Assembly (NCBI GenBank): GCA_964467165.1
Contig: CAYXOL010000013.1
Location: 1 to 64,000 of the forward strand
DNA length: 64,000 nucleotides
Direction: 5' to 3'
DNA from: Clostridium_AD sp964467165
GTDB lineage: Bacteria; Bacillota; Clostridia; Clostridiales; Clostridiaceae
The notes under the pieces are model-generated. The model was not told the origin of the DNA. It did no database searches and saw nothing but the letters and a program-made list of their open reading frames with translations. Positions within the stretch are counted from its first letter, which is position 1; each line of letters opens with the position of its first letter. The position numbers and the translations under genes were made by a program. This document shows, piece by piece, positions 34,564-42,699 of the stretch.

Positions 34564-35289
34564 TTATTTGATAGAGCACCCATTTTTCTGTTGAATCATA
34601 GGGAATAGTACACTGTTTTCTAGATAAATATGAATAAACAAATCTTTTTCTAAGTCATGAATTTTTGTATATGCTAGTATAAAAGAAGTACAAGCATCCT
34701 CTGGAGCATTAAAATCTCTAGTTATCTTCTCTAATTCTTTAATTATATTCCCAGCTGCGTCATGCTCACTCTCTGTATCCTTTATAACATGATGTATTTC
34801 TGATAATACACTATCGTCCTTCGTTATTTCAAATTTTTCAATAAGGGGGAACAGGTGCTCTTCCTCTTTAATGAGATGCTCCTCAAGTTCTGTTTTCAAG
34901 GATCCGAAAAGTTTGTGCACCTTTAAGAGTTCTTCACTATGATGCTGAAAATGTACCTTTAGTACTTTAAATAATAGAATATCTATTTCTCTAAGCTGTT
35001 TTTTTGTAAATTCATGGTGAGTTTGCACTAGGTGCTTTATTAAAGTGGAAGGTTTTTCTTTTCTCCAGTCTTTATATTCTGAGTTTGATTTTATAAATTT
35101 CTCGTACTCGTTATTAAGTTCTCCAACTATTGTATCATAACCTATGAGCATCTCGTCCAAGGCTCCTGCTAAGGTATCATGTCCACCACAGCAGTAATCT
35201 ATTTTATATCTGTTAAATATCTCTGCGGCACCTGGAAAAATTGAAACTATTTCGCCGAGGTTTTGTTTTTCATTTATAATTTTATCCAT
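34564..35289 (-). CDS. ric: Iron-sulfur cluster repair di-iron protein (Ric/ScdA)
   Basis: 241 aa. The N-terminal ScdA_N part has FPGAAEIFNRYKIDYCCGG, the conserved double Cys. The hemerythrin-like four-helix part follows, with His/Glu pairs (HLVQTHHEFTKKQL, HFQHHSEEL, HLIKEEEHLFP, EHDAAG, HIYLENSVLFP). Ric repairs Fe-S clusters damaged by NO or peroxide and is an established member of NO regulons. It is 21 bases after fprA copy 1 and cotranscribed. Confidence 0.92.
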   Translation of the reverse strand: MDKIINEKQNLGEIVSIFPGAAEIFNRYKIDYCCGGHDTLAGALDEMLIGYDTIVGELNNEYEKFIKSNSEYKDWRKEKPSTLIKHLVQTHHEFTKKQLREIDILLFKVLKVHFQHHSEELLKVHKLFGSLKTELEEHLIKEEEHLFPLIEKFEITKDDSVLSEIHHVIKDTESEHDAAGNIIKELEKITRDFNAPEDACTSFILAYTKIHDLEKDLFIHIYLENSVLFPMIQQKNGCSIK

Positions 35290-35310
35290 AATTAATTCCT
35301 CCTCTTATTT

Positions 35311-36543
35311 TTAAACTGTACCTAGTAATAAATCGGCAGTATAATTAACCGCTCTTTCAATGCTCTTTAGGTTATCATCGTTTGGTGAGAATCTAATCCT
35401 TAGTGGGAATTCTATATCAATCATACCAGTAGACTTAATTACATCAGAAGTACTCAATACTTTAATATTACTTTGCTTCAAATAATCTTGAACTACCTCT
35501 ATAGCTTCTCCACTCCAACCATAAGAACCAAAAGCCGCCCCTATTTTATTTTCTAGGTTTAGTTCATGTATTTCTTTTAATATATCTTCCATGTTTCCAA
35601 TCATATCAGCATACTTTGTGGGGCTGCCAAATAAAATAGCATCAGCTCCATTAATAGCTTTCATTACTTCTTCTTTTGATACCTTATTTACATCTATGGT
35701 CTCTGAAACTATATTTAGCTCTTCAAATTTTTCTTTAATAAACGTAGCAATTTTTTTTGTTCTACCTGTCATAGTTGAGTATAGAATCAATGTTTTTTTA
35801 TTTATCTCTGTTTTTTTACTCATATTATCATAAATATCCATAAAGCTTTGTACATTTTCTCTAAGTATATATCCATGTGATGGTGCTATCATCTTTATAT
35901 CTAGATCTCTAATTTTTTCAATCATAATTTGAACATATCTTCTATGAGGATGCATTATCAATTTATAATACGCAATATAATCATCATTTATTTCCTCTTT
36001 TGCACTATCATTAAAATACTCATAGTTGGCTACGTGAGTACTAAAAATGTCACAAGGGAATAAAATTTTATCCTCTATGCAATAAGTTATCATGGTTTCC
36101 GCTGTATGAAGATAAGGTGTTTCTATGAATTTGAGGGTTTTACCTCCTATATCTAGCATATCCCCGCCACCTACTACTAAAAATTCTCTATTATGAAGTT
36201 TGTACATTTCTTTAAGCTGATCTACAGCCAATTTTGTGCACACAATTACTGCATTTTTAGCATACGCAGCCAAACTTCCAAGGCAGCCAGAATGATCAGG
36301 CTCAGTATGATTAATTATAATAAATTTAATTTTCTCAAGATCTATAATTTTTTTTAAATTTTCCACATATTCTCGTCCAAAACTCATATCAACAGTATCT
36401 ATAACCGTTGGCTTTTCAGTCATTAATAAATAACTATTATAAGTTGTACCTTTAGTTAAAGTTAATCTATGAAAAGGTACATCCCTATCATCAACCTTAC
36501 CAACCCAATATATATCCTTGCTTAGCATAATGTTTTCATTCAT
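35311..36543 (-). CDS. fprA: Flavodiiron protein FprA (NO/O2 reductase), copy 1
   Basis: 410 aa. Metallo-beta-lactamase-like diiron domain with ligands in NHTEPDHSG (His79, Glu81, Asp83, His84), further His in the middle and SHG near 230. The C-terminal flavodoxin domain has ILYSTMTGRTKKIA for FMN and FGSYGWSGEA. It reduces O2 to water or NO to N2O with electrons from rubredoxin. Operon fprA-ric; promoter shared divergently with the Crp/Fnr gene (36602-36671). A paralogue lies at 47562. Confidence 0.94.
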   Translation of the reverse strand: MNENIMLSKDIYWVGKVDDRDVPFHRLTLTKGTTYNSYLLMTEKPTVIDTVDMSFGREYVENLKKIIDLEKIKFIIINHTEPDHSGCLGSLAAYAKNAVIVCTKLAVDQLKEMYKLHNREFLVVGGGDMLDIGGKTLKFIETPYLHTAETMITYCIEDKILFPCDIFSTHVANYEYFNDSAKEEINDDYIAYYKLIMHPHRRYVQIMIEKIRDLDIKMIAPSHGYILRENVQSFMDIYDNMSKKTEINKKTLILYSTMTGRTKKIATFIKEKFEELNIVSETIDVNKVSKEEVMKAINGADAILFGSPTKYADMIGNMEDILKEIHELNLENKIGAAFGSYGWSGEAIEVVQDYLKQSNIKVLSTSDVIKSTGMIDIEFPLRIRFSPNDDNLKSIERAVNYTADLLLGTV

Positions 36544-36601
36544 AATATATTCCTCCTATATTTTACTTTGTTTTAACTTGTTCCTGCTTTCCTATGACCC
36601 C

Positions 36602-36671
36602 ATTCTATAATAATTTTCATTCTAAAAATATGATTCAAATCACAAATCGAAAAAATAAAAATTTTATACTT
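36602..36671. promoter_or_regulatory. Divergent fprA / crp-like promoter region with Fnr-like box
   Basis: TGATT-CA-AATCA (36631-36642, centre 36636.5). Leftward TAGAAT (36602-36607 on plus) is 32 bp from the centre; rightward TATACT (36665-36670) is 31 bp from it. One box can serve both fprA-ric and the regulator, giving positive autoregulation. Confidence 0.7.
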
Positions 36672-36732
36672 ATTACTATTTGACCACAATAAATTAAAAA
36701 TGTTATGATATTAAATGGTAGGTGATATATAT

Positions 36733-37443
36733 ATGGAAAAGTGTAATTGTGAAAAATGTAATCATAAGCTATGCGCTAAGAAAGTACCGATATTTTCATT
36801 TCTTTCTGATGACGAGCTTATAAAAATTATTAATATGACAGGAAACAAAGTCTATAACAAAGGTGATGTATTATGTAGTCAAGGTGAAAAATCAGATACC
36901 TTATTCATTATTAATGAAGGTCAAGTTAAAATATCTAAATTAACAAAAGAAGGTAAGGAACAAATAATTCATATCTTCACTGGTGGTGATTTTTTTGGAG
37001 AATTAAGTCTCTTTAGTAGTGATGAACTGTGTAATTTTGACGCTTATGCTATCTCAAACGTTAAAATATGTACATTGACTAAGCAAGATATGGATAAAAT
37101 TATCATGAGTAATCCAGAAATATCATTAAAACTATTACAAGTTATTTCAAAACGTCTATCTCAGACTGAAAACCTTGCTCAAAATCTTGCTACTAATGAT
37201 GCAGAAATAAGAATTGCATTTATGCTTTTAGAATTTGGAGAAGAATATGGGATATCTACAAGCCAAGGCTTACAAATTAACTTACCTATTAATAGAGAAG
37301 AGATGGCGAACTATGTTGGAGTAACAAGAGAAACCATAAGTAGGAAGTTAAGTATATTTGAGGACTTAGGTATTATTAGTCTTAAGGGCAACAAAGTACT
37401 GATTATAAAACAAATAGATATGTTAATATCATATGTAGAATAA
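36733..37443 (+). CDS. Crp/Fnr regulator with N-terminal Cys cluster
   Basis: 236 aa from the ATG at 36733, 8 bases after GGTAGGTGAT; the ATG at 36715 lacks a site. Cys4, 6, 9 and 14 (MEKCNCEKCNHKLC) could hold an Fe-S cluster sensitive to NO or O2, as in Fnr-type proteins. The cAMP-binding-fold domain has GDFFGELSLF, and the C-terminal HTH has YVGVTRETISRKL. The Glu-x2-Ser-Arg recognition helix is that of Fnr, which reads TTGAT-N4-ATCAA, matching the TGAT-N4-ATCA boxes in this cluster. Best candidate for the master regulator of that box class. Confidence 0.85.
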   Translation: MEKCNCEKCNHKLCAKKVPIFSFLSDDELIKIINMTGNKVYNKGDVLCSQGEKSDTLFIINEGQVKISKLTKEGKEQIIHIFTGGDFFGELSLFSSDELCNFDAYAISNVKICTLTKQDMDKIIMSNPEISLKLLQVISKRLSQTENLAQNLATNDAEIRIAFMLLEFGEEYGISTSQGLQINLPINREEMANYVGVTRETISRKLSIFEDLGIISLKGNKVLIIKQIDMLISYVE

Positions 37444-37450
37444 TAATTTC

Positions 37451-37498
37451 AAATCAACCTAAAAGCTATTATATTAGCCTTGGGGTTGATTTTTTTTA
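37451..37498 (+). terminator. Terminator of the crp-like gene
   Basis: AATCAACC / GGTTGATT arms with a long internal stem, then TTTTTTTT. Confidence 0.75.
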
Positions 37499-37560
37499 TA
37501 AATTAGGGAAATAATAAACAAAGCTCCAATTTGGGAGATACTAATCTTATTTAAAAACTC

Positions 37561-37602
37561 GTAACGTAAGTTACCGTATAATAGAATAAGAAATAGTATT
37601 CT
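37561..37602 (+). promoter_or_regulatory. Hemerythrin-gene promoter with GTAAC box
   Basis: GTAAC-GTAA-GTTAC (37561-37574, centre 37567.5) with a -10-like TATTCT at 37597-37602, again 32 bp. A better TATAAT touches the box at 37577, so repression is an alternative reading. Confidence 0.6.
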
Positions 37603-37672
37603 ATTATCAAAGAAGTTGATAATATCGATTATACTTTAAACATAAATTCATTAAAAAATAGGAGGTTTAATT

Positions 37673-38233
37673 ATGGATGCAATAGATTTAATGATGGATG
37701 AGCATAAATATATATCACGAGGATTAAAAGTATTTAGGAAATTAAGCATAGAAATATTGAACACTAATACTGTTGATTTTGTATCTTTTGAAAAGATGAT
37801 TTTATTTGTTAGAAATTATGCCGATAAACATCATCACAATAAGGAAGAGGTTGTCCTATTTAAAAAGATGGAAACTCAATTAGGTGAAAAAATGGTAAAA
37901 GGGCCCTTATCCGGAATGTATATAGAACATGATTTAGGAAGGCAACACATTAAACTTTTAGAGGAAGCTCTTTTGAGAGTTGAAAATGGCGACTTAGATT
38001 CGCAAGTTGATATAATCGCAAATTCTATATGTTATAGTGATTTATTAACAAGACATATTGATAAAGAAAATAAATTAATATATTCCTTTGCTAGAAGAGC
38101 ATTGAGTAAGGCTGACATGGTGGATATAAATGTAAGTTGTGAAAAACTTGAATCCATAGCAACTGAAAATCACGTGCAAAAGGAATATATAAATGTTTTA
38201 GAAATGCTTGAGAAGAAGTATGTTACAGATTAA
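37673..38233 (+). CDS. Hemerythrin-like di-iron protein
   Basis: 186 aa. Iron-ligand pattern of the hemerythrin four-helix bundle: DEHKYISRGL, YADKHHHNKEEVVLFKKME, EHDLGRQHI and HIDKENKLIYSFA. Such proteins bind O2 or NO. GGAGG precedes the start. A 216-aa protein of unknown function follows by 49 bases. Regulated by the GTAAC-type box at 37561. Confidence 0.88.
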   Translation: MDAIDLMMDEHKYISRGLKVFRKLSIEILNTNTVDFVSFEKMILFVRNYADKHHHNKEEVVLFKKMETQLGEKMVKGPLSGMYIEHDLGRQHIKLLEEALLRVENGDLDSQVDIIANSICYSDLLTRHIDKENKLIYSFARRALSKADMVDINVSCEKLESIATENHVQKEYINVLEMLEKKYVTD

Positions 38234-38282
38234 TTGATATAAATTTATACTAAATCAATATTTATACGAGGAGGAATTTATA

Positions 38283-38933
38283 ATGAGCAGATTTTTAGCA
38301 CCAATTCACACTTCATTATTCAATAAAATAAAGGTAACCGAGGATTTAGAAATGAATTTAATAAATTCATTTAGGGAAATATACGGAGAAAAAGTAACTG
38401 TAATTGTAAATGATATTAATGATAAATATGGTAATCCCTTAGAGGATGCCCCTCTTGAAGACTTGATTGACTCAGATAACATACATGGATGGCTACAAAA
38501 TAAAATAGCAGCAGCAGAAACTCGTCAATCAGAACTTTTAGGGGATTTAATTAATAAATTCGGTGAAAAAGCAGAAAAAATTGCCTTTAATGTATTTGAA
38601 AATCAAGCTAACAAGTTAGCAAAACAATCAAAAAATATTTATGAAACTGCCACAGCTCCTGATATCTACGAGGCACTTAATGTATATATACTTGAAGGTA
38701 TGCCTTGTGATAATGTAAATAATATAACTATAAAAGACGTTGATGTATTAGAGTGGCAGAATATTAAATGCTTACATAAAGCATATTGGGAGATTGCAGG
38801 AGCAAATGTGGATACCTTATATTCTCTTAGATTTTCATGGTTTAAAACTTTCGTACAAACAATTAATCCTCAATTTGCTCATACAGTAAAAAAAGAAGGT
38901 TCCATTTTTATTCATAGAATCGAAAAAAAATAA
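38283..38933 (+). CDS. Unknown protein cotranscribed with hemerythrin
   Basis: 216 aa, soluble, not recognised. The N-terminal 125 residues are helical and acidic (MNLINSFREIYGEKVTVIVN, EDLIDSDNIHGWLQNKIAAA). The C-terminal part has a short Cys/His/Trp region (MPCDNVNN, KCLHKAYWEIAG, RFSWFKTFVQ) that might bind a cofactor. GAGGAGG upstream. Its place in the NO-stress cluster suggests a redox or NO-binding role; no family can be given. Confidence 0.65.
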   Translation: MSRFLAPIHTSLFNKIKVTEDLEMNLINSFREIYGEKVTVIVNDINDKYGNPLEDAPLEDLIDSDNIHGWLQNKIAAAETRQSELLGDLINKFGEKAEKIAFNVFENQANKLAKQSKNIYETATAPDIYEALNVYILEGMPCDNVNNITIKDVDVLEWQNIKCLHKAYWEIAGANVDTLYSLRFSWFKTFVQTINPQFAHTVKKEGSIFIHRIEKK

Positions 38934-39087
38934 AGTTAACCATAGGCTGTTTATAATATTATATAAGCAGCTTAATTTTTATCCAAATATCTGCTTTTAA
39001 TAAAAAAATAAAATTGATGGGTAAGTACTATTATTAGAAATCGCAAAGTTATATCTAGTGCAAAATCTGTAATAAATTTTACTGTTT

Positions 39088-39128
39088 TGATTTAAATCAC
39101 ATTCTTATAGATCAAAGTTAATTAAAAT
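39088..39128 (+). promoter_or_regulatory. DUF438 promoter with Fnr-like box
   Basis: TGATTTAAATCA (39088-39099, centre 39093.5) and TAAAAT (39123-39128, centre 39125.5): 32 bp. Confidence 0.72.
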
Positions 39129-39181
39129 TATGTCATGGAAACTAAATTTATAAAAATAGATATAAAAGGGAGATTTTAAAG

Positions 39182-39937
39182 ATGGATAACAAAAAAATAA
39201 AAAAATTAACCGAAGTTTTACAAAAATTAAACCAGGAAGGTGTAACTGAAGCTTTAAGAAAAGAAGCCTTAGATATTGTTTCAAATATAAGTCCTATTGA
39301 ACTTTCAATTGCAGAGCAAAATTTAATAGAAAAAGGAATGAAGCCTCAAGATTTAAGACATCTTTGTGATATACACATGGAAGTTTTAAAAGACGAACTT
39401 GATAAAATTAAAACAAAGATTGAACCGGGTCATGTTGTGTATACCCTCATTGCTGAACACGATAAAATCCTTGGATTTTTGACACAACTTGAAGAAATTA
39501 ATTCTAAAATTCAAAAGACTGAAAAATATATTAACAGTTTAGAAGAAATTAAAGAATTAAAGACTATTATATTTAATATATTAGATGCAGAAAATCATCA
39601 CCAAAGAGAAGAAAAAGTGTTGTTTACTGAGATGGAAAGCAGAGAGATTACTGGACCAACTCGAATTATGAGAATGGAGCATGAAGATTTAAAAACTAGG
39701 AAAAACTTTTTAAAAGTGACAGCAGAAGAGGCCTCTGAATTAAACTTCAATGAATTCAAACAAAAAGTAGATGAATCAGCAAAATATATTGTATTTAACA
39801 TGAGAGACCACATATTTAAAGAAAACTATATTCTATATCCTACAGCAATAGAATCTATACAAGGAAAAGACATCTGGAATGATATGAAAAAAAGATGTGA
39901 TGAGATAGGTTATTGTGGATTTACACCTAAATCATAA
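39182..39937 (+). CDS. DUF438 plus hemerythrin-like protein
   Basis: 251 aa. The N-terminal DUF438 part (LTEVLQKLNQEG, ISPIELSIAEQNLIEKG, DLRHLCDIHMEVL) is followed by a hemerythrin-like bundle with His/Glu pairs (LIAEHDKILGF, ENHHQREEKVLFTEME, RMEHEDLK, MRDHIFKENYILYPTAIE). Family members accompany NO and O2 stress genes. Single-gene unit behind an Fnr-like box; terminator at 39990. Confidence 0.88.
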   Translation: MDNKKIKKLTEVLQKLNQEGVTEALRKEALDIVSNISPIELSIAEQNLIEKGMKPQDLRHLCDIHMEVLKDELDKIKTKIEPGHVVYTLIAEHDKILGFLTQLEEINSKIQKTEKYINSLEEIKELKTIIFNILDAENHHQREEKVLFTEMESREITGPTRIMRMEHEDLKTRKNFLKVTAEEASELNFNEFKQKVDESAKYIVFNMRDHIFKENYILYPTAIESIQGKDIWNDMKKRCDEIGYCGFTPKS

Positions 39938-39989
39938 TTTAACATTATTAAACCGCATTTTCTCTAAGTTATTCATAAACCATGGTTCA

Positions 39990-40044
39990 TAAAAAATAAT
40001 TACTATAACAGTTGAATCTTAAGCTGATAGAGTAATTATTTTTT
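39990..40044. terminator. Bidirectional terminator
   Basis: AAAAATAATTACT and AGTAATTATTTTTT arms between the convergent DUF438 and alkyltransferase-like genes. Confidence 0.7.
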
Positions 40045-40046
40045 GA

Positions 40047-40586
40047 TTACTCCATACAGCACTTTTTTCTTTTGCATACATAATTACCCCTTAGCTTCTC
40101 AATATCATGCCCTTCAAGTATCAAAAGCTTTTCCCTTAGAAAACCAGCCCCACTTCTACATATTCCAATACCCTTTTGTGGTAGCACCCTATGAGTTGGT
40201 ATAAAATAAGAAACTGGGTTCTTCGCAACTGCACTACCAACAGCTTGTGCTGCACCTGGTTTTCCTAGTGCCTCTGCCAATCCTTTATACGTGCAAACAC
40301 TCCCTGCACCAATTTTAGAAACAGCATCAAAAACAGTTTGCTGGAAAGGTGTAAAATCTGTTAAATCCAACATCATATTATGAGCTCCTGTTTCTAAGAA
40401 ATTCAAGGTTTCCTTAACTAACAAATGAATCATGTGATTTTGTTCTTTCTCCTCACTAAAGCTTTTTAAATCTATAAGCTCATTACCATTGTTACTTTTC
40501 AAAGATAAATACTTTAACCCATTAGATGAAAAAGTAACACTTATGATATCTGTTTCTAAAAAATCAATAATTTTATTAACCTGCAT
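40047..40586 (-). CDS. Alkyltransferase-like protein lacking the catalytic Cys
   Basis: 179 aa. The C-terminal half is a clear methylated-DNA-protein-cysteine methyltransferase domain: TPFQQTVFDAVSKIGAGSVCTYKGLA, GKPGAAQAVGSAVAKNP, and FLREKLLILEG. The active-site motif PCHRV is PTHRV here (codon ACT), so the acceptor Cys is Thr. It therefore cannot accept an alkyl group in the usual way and resembles the ATL group, which binds O6-alkylguanine and flags it to excision repair. Extra Cys residues lie only at the C-terminus. Neighbouring alkyladenine glycosylase suggests a role against alkylation arising from nitrosation. Confidence 0.82.
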   Translation of the reverse strand: MQVNKIIDFLETDIISVTFSSNGLKYLSLKSNNGNELIDLKSFSEEKEQNHMIHLLVKETLNFLETGAHNMMLDLTDFTPFQQTVFDAVSKIGAGSVCTYKGLAEALGKPGAAQAVGSAVAKNPVSYFIPTHRVLPQKGIGICRSGAGFLREKLLILEGHDIEKLRGNYVCKRKKCCME

Positions 40587-40638
40587 TACACATTCTCCTT
40601 TTTAGAGGTCCCTACTGTTATTTATATCTTTCCAAACC

Positions 40639-40758
40639 TTATAATTTATTATACACTTCTTCCCTTGGTGTAATTCTAATAATTGATATAATTAATTTTT
40701 CATTTTTATTAAATATTATCCTGTAATTACCAACCCTTAATCTATAATCTTCTGGATT
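40639..40758 (-). pseudogene. RelE/ParE toxin C-terminal fragment
   Basis: 39 codons reading NPEDYRLRVGNYRIIFNKNE, then IIRITPREEVYNKL and stop. This is the conserved last third of RelE/ParE toxins. A TGA directly precedes it and the first two thirds are missing. Confidence 0.6.
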
Positions 40759-41170
40759 TCATTGCGGTATTTATATAGTCAGGCATGCCGCACCAAAAGT
40801 TTAAGATGCAAAAGATACCCAAAGATAAATGAGTATATTAGCGCTTTGATATCTTATTTGTGATTGCCGCTGTTTACAAAAGTAATCATTCGACTATAAT
40901 TACAAAAGAAAAGTAAATAATAGGAGAAATGAAGTATGGTATGATTAATCATATTCGTTTAAAAATAAAAACTTCTAATATCAGTATTCCAATAGTAATA
41001 AGTATGAGTGTTAAGTCATACTTACTTTTTCACAATAAGTTGTTATGTTACAATAAAAGAATGTATATGAAGGGAATACATCTGCTTTACTCTAATTTAG
41101 TAATACCAATGAGCTATAGAACAATTAATTGAATTCAAGAAAATAAAATGTACTTTGGAGTGATGTCGAT
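40759..41170. other. Intergenic before the glycosylase
   Basis: No supported gene. An open frame from 40929 has only a poorly spaced GGAG and no recognisable product. A glycosylase promoter is likely here but I see no clear hexamer pair. Confidence 0.35.
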
Positions 41171-41818
41171 ATGATTAAAAATAAAAATATTCCACTTGCC
41201 ATGTGGGTGACACCAAATCCTCAGAAACTTACCAGGAAATTTTATGCCAGAGAAACACTGCAGGTTGCCAGGGAACTTTTAGGGAAAATACTTGTACATG
41301 AAGTTAATGGAGTAAAGCTAAGCGGTAAGGTAGTAGAAACGGAGGCATACATTGGATCAATAGATAAGGCATGTCATGCTTATGGTGGTAAAATAACACC
41401 TAGACTTACTACACTATATGGTAGGCCCGGAATTGCATACGTATATTTCATTTATGGGATGTATCATTGTTTTAATGTAATAACAAAAGAAGAAGGATTT
41501 CCAGAAGGGGTCTTAATTAGAGCTATTGAACCAATTGCCGGGTTAGAGTTAATATCAAATTTCAGATACAAAAAAACTTATAATGAACTTACAAAAGCTC
41601 AAATTAAAAACTTAACCTCGGGCCCATCTAAGCTGTGCATAGCCATGAGCATAAATAAAGAAAACAACAACCAAGATTTATGCACAAGTAAACTATATAT
41701 TGAAGATTCTGTAGAAAAAGAAATAGTCGAAATTATAGAAACTAAGAGAATTGGTATTGATTATGCAGAAGAAGCAAAGAATTTTTTATGGAGATTTTAC
41801 ATAAAAAACAATATTTAG
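41171..41818 (+). CDS. mpg: 3-methyladenine DNA glycosylase (AAG/MPG family)
   Basis: 215 aa. Family signatures: ARELLGKILVHEVNG, VVETEAYIGSIDKACHAYGG with the catalytic Glu, GRPGIAYVYFIYGMYHCFNV, EGVLIRAIEPI and LTSGPSKLCIAM. It removes alkylated purines, hypoxanthine and related bases. Deamination and alkylation are expected results of nitrosation, which fits the neighbourhood. Convergent to cupin 2 with a shared terminator. Confidence 0.92.
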   Translation: MIKNKNIPLAMWVTPNPQKLTRKFYARETLQVARELLGKILVHEVNGVKLSGKVVETEAYIGSIDKACHAYGGKITPRLTTLYGRPGIAYVYFIYGMYHCFNVITKEEGFPEGVLIRAIEPIAGLELISNFRYKKTYNELTKAQIKNLTSGPSKLCIAMSINKENNNQDLCTSKLYIEDSVEKEIVEIIETKRIGIDYAEEAKNFLWRFYIKNNI

Positions 41819-42004
41819 GTGTGTAAAAAATAGAAAATAAAGTCAGTTGCTGATTTCAAACTGAATTGGAAACATTAATAATGGTATCGATAAATGAATT
41901 GTTTTGTGTTTTAATACATGCTTTCTCTAAAATGTGGTTGAGATGTAAAGGATATAAAATTTGCTTCGCTTCTCTTACCTATATTATCGACATTATCCTT
42001 AGAC

Positions 42005-42043
42005 ATAATTGCCTGAAACAATGTTATTGTTTCAGGCAATTAT
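42005..42043. terminator. Bidirectional terminator, 18-bp perfect arms
   Basis: ATAATTGCCTGAAACAAT - GTT - exact reverse complement, between convergent mpg and cupin 2. Confidence 0.85.
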
Positions 42044-42046
42044 AAA

Positions 42047-42388
42047 TTATATTTCTTTTGAATACATTGGAGATGGGTTTGGAGCAAGTATTACAAAACA
42101 TGACATATCTTTATCGCTCGTATTTGTTAAGCTAAAAACTTCAGTACCCTTGCAGTGTATAACATCACCTTGAGTAATTTTATGATTTATGCCGTCTACG
42201 CCCATTTCACCTTGACCTACAAGAACCTGAATAATAAGATCACTTTGTTCGTGATTATGAGCTGGAACTCCTTGACCTGGTTTAAAATTTAAAACAAAGT
42301 TGAGAACTCTATCTTCCTTGAAAATAATTCTTTTAGTGAATTTTTCTTCATTATAAGTTATTTTATCTGATATTTTCTCTATTTTCAT
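42047..42388 (-). CDS. Small cupin protein 2, paired with ferredoxin 2
   Basis: 113 aa. Motif 1 PGQGVPAHNHEQSDLIIQVLVG has the two His and Glu-like ligands of metal cupins; motif 2 ITQGDVIHCKG. It is related to cupins 1 (30534) and 3 (50473). It follows ferredoxin 2 by 24 bases in the same operon. Confidence 0.8.
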   Translation of the reverse strand: MKIEKISDKITYNEEKFTKRIIFKEDRVLNFVLNFKPGQGVPAHNHEQSDLIIQVLVGQGEMGVDGINHKITQGDVIHCKGTEVFSLTNTSDKDMSCFVILAPNPSPMYSKEI

Positions 42389-42412
42389 GATATTTCCTCC
42401 TTTTATTAATAT

Positions 42413-42601
42413 TTATTCAACAATTATAGCTCCAACTGAGCACTGCTGTTTTGCATCATTTGCACTCTCAATTAATATTTCCAAAATATCGCTTTCCAAT
42501 GCACTTGCTTTTCCATCATCACCCATATTAAAAACTTCCGGACAAATTCCTTCACATAAACCACATCCAATACAAGCATCTTTATCCACAAAACCTTTCA
42601 T
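42413..42601 (-). CDS. Short [4Fe-4S] ferredoxin 2
   Basis: 62 aa, MKGFVDKDACIGCGLCEGIC, then VFNMGDDGKASA and QCSVGAI. Same length and layout as ferredoxins 1 and 3; note Ser rather than Pro after the last Cys. Behind an Fnr-like box at 42684. Confidence 0.88.
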   Translation of the reverse strand: MKGFVDKDACIGCGLCEGICPEVFNMGDDGKASALESDILEILIESANDAKQQCSVGAIIVE

Positions 42602-42654
42602 ATCAAAATCTCCTTTGTCGAAGTAATTTTTTCTTAATTATTTACTATACACTA

Positions 42655-42695
42655 ATTGTACTTAATTTTAAATGTTATAAATATGATTTGAATCA
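42655..42695 (-). promoter_or_regulatory. Ferredoxin-cupin 2 promoter with Fnr-like box
   Basis: TGATTTGAATCA (42684-42695, centre 42689.5) and minus-strand TACAAT (42655-42660, centre 42657.5): 32 bp, the same layout as ferredoxin 1. The box lies in the last bases before the stop codon of the upstream GGDEF gene. Confidence 0.75.
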
Positions 42696-42699
42696 CAAA

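Noticed and set aside
37577..37582. TATAAT touching the GTAAC box of the hemerythrin gene as the main -10
   Set aside because: Not excluded, but the other nine promoters all use the 32-bp spacing, which here points to TATTCT at 37597.
40929..41132. 67-aa plus-strand frame before mpg
   Set aside because: GGAG only 2-3 bases from the ATG, no recognisable features.
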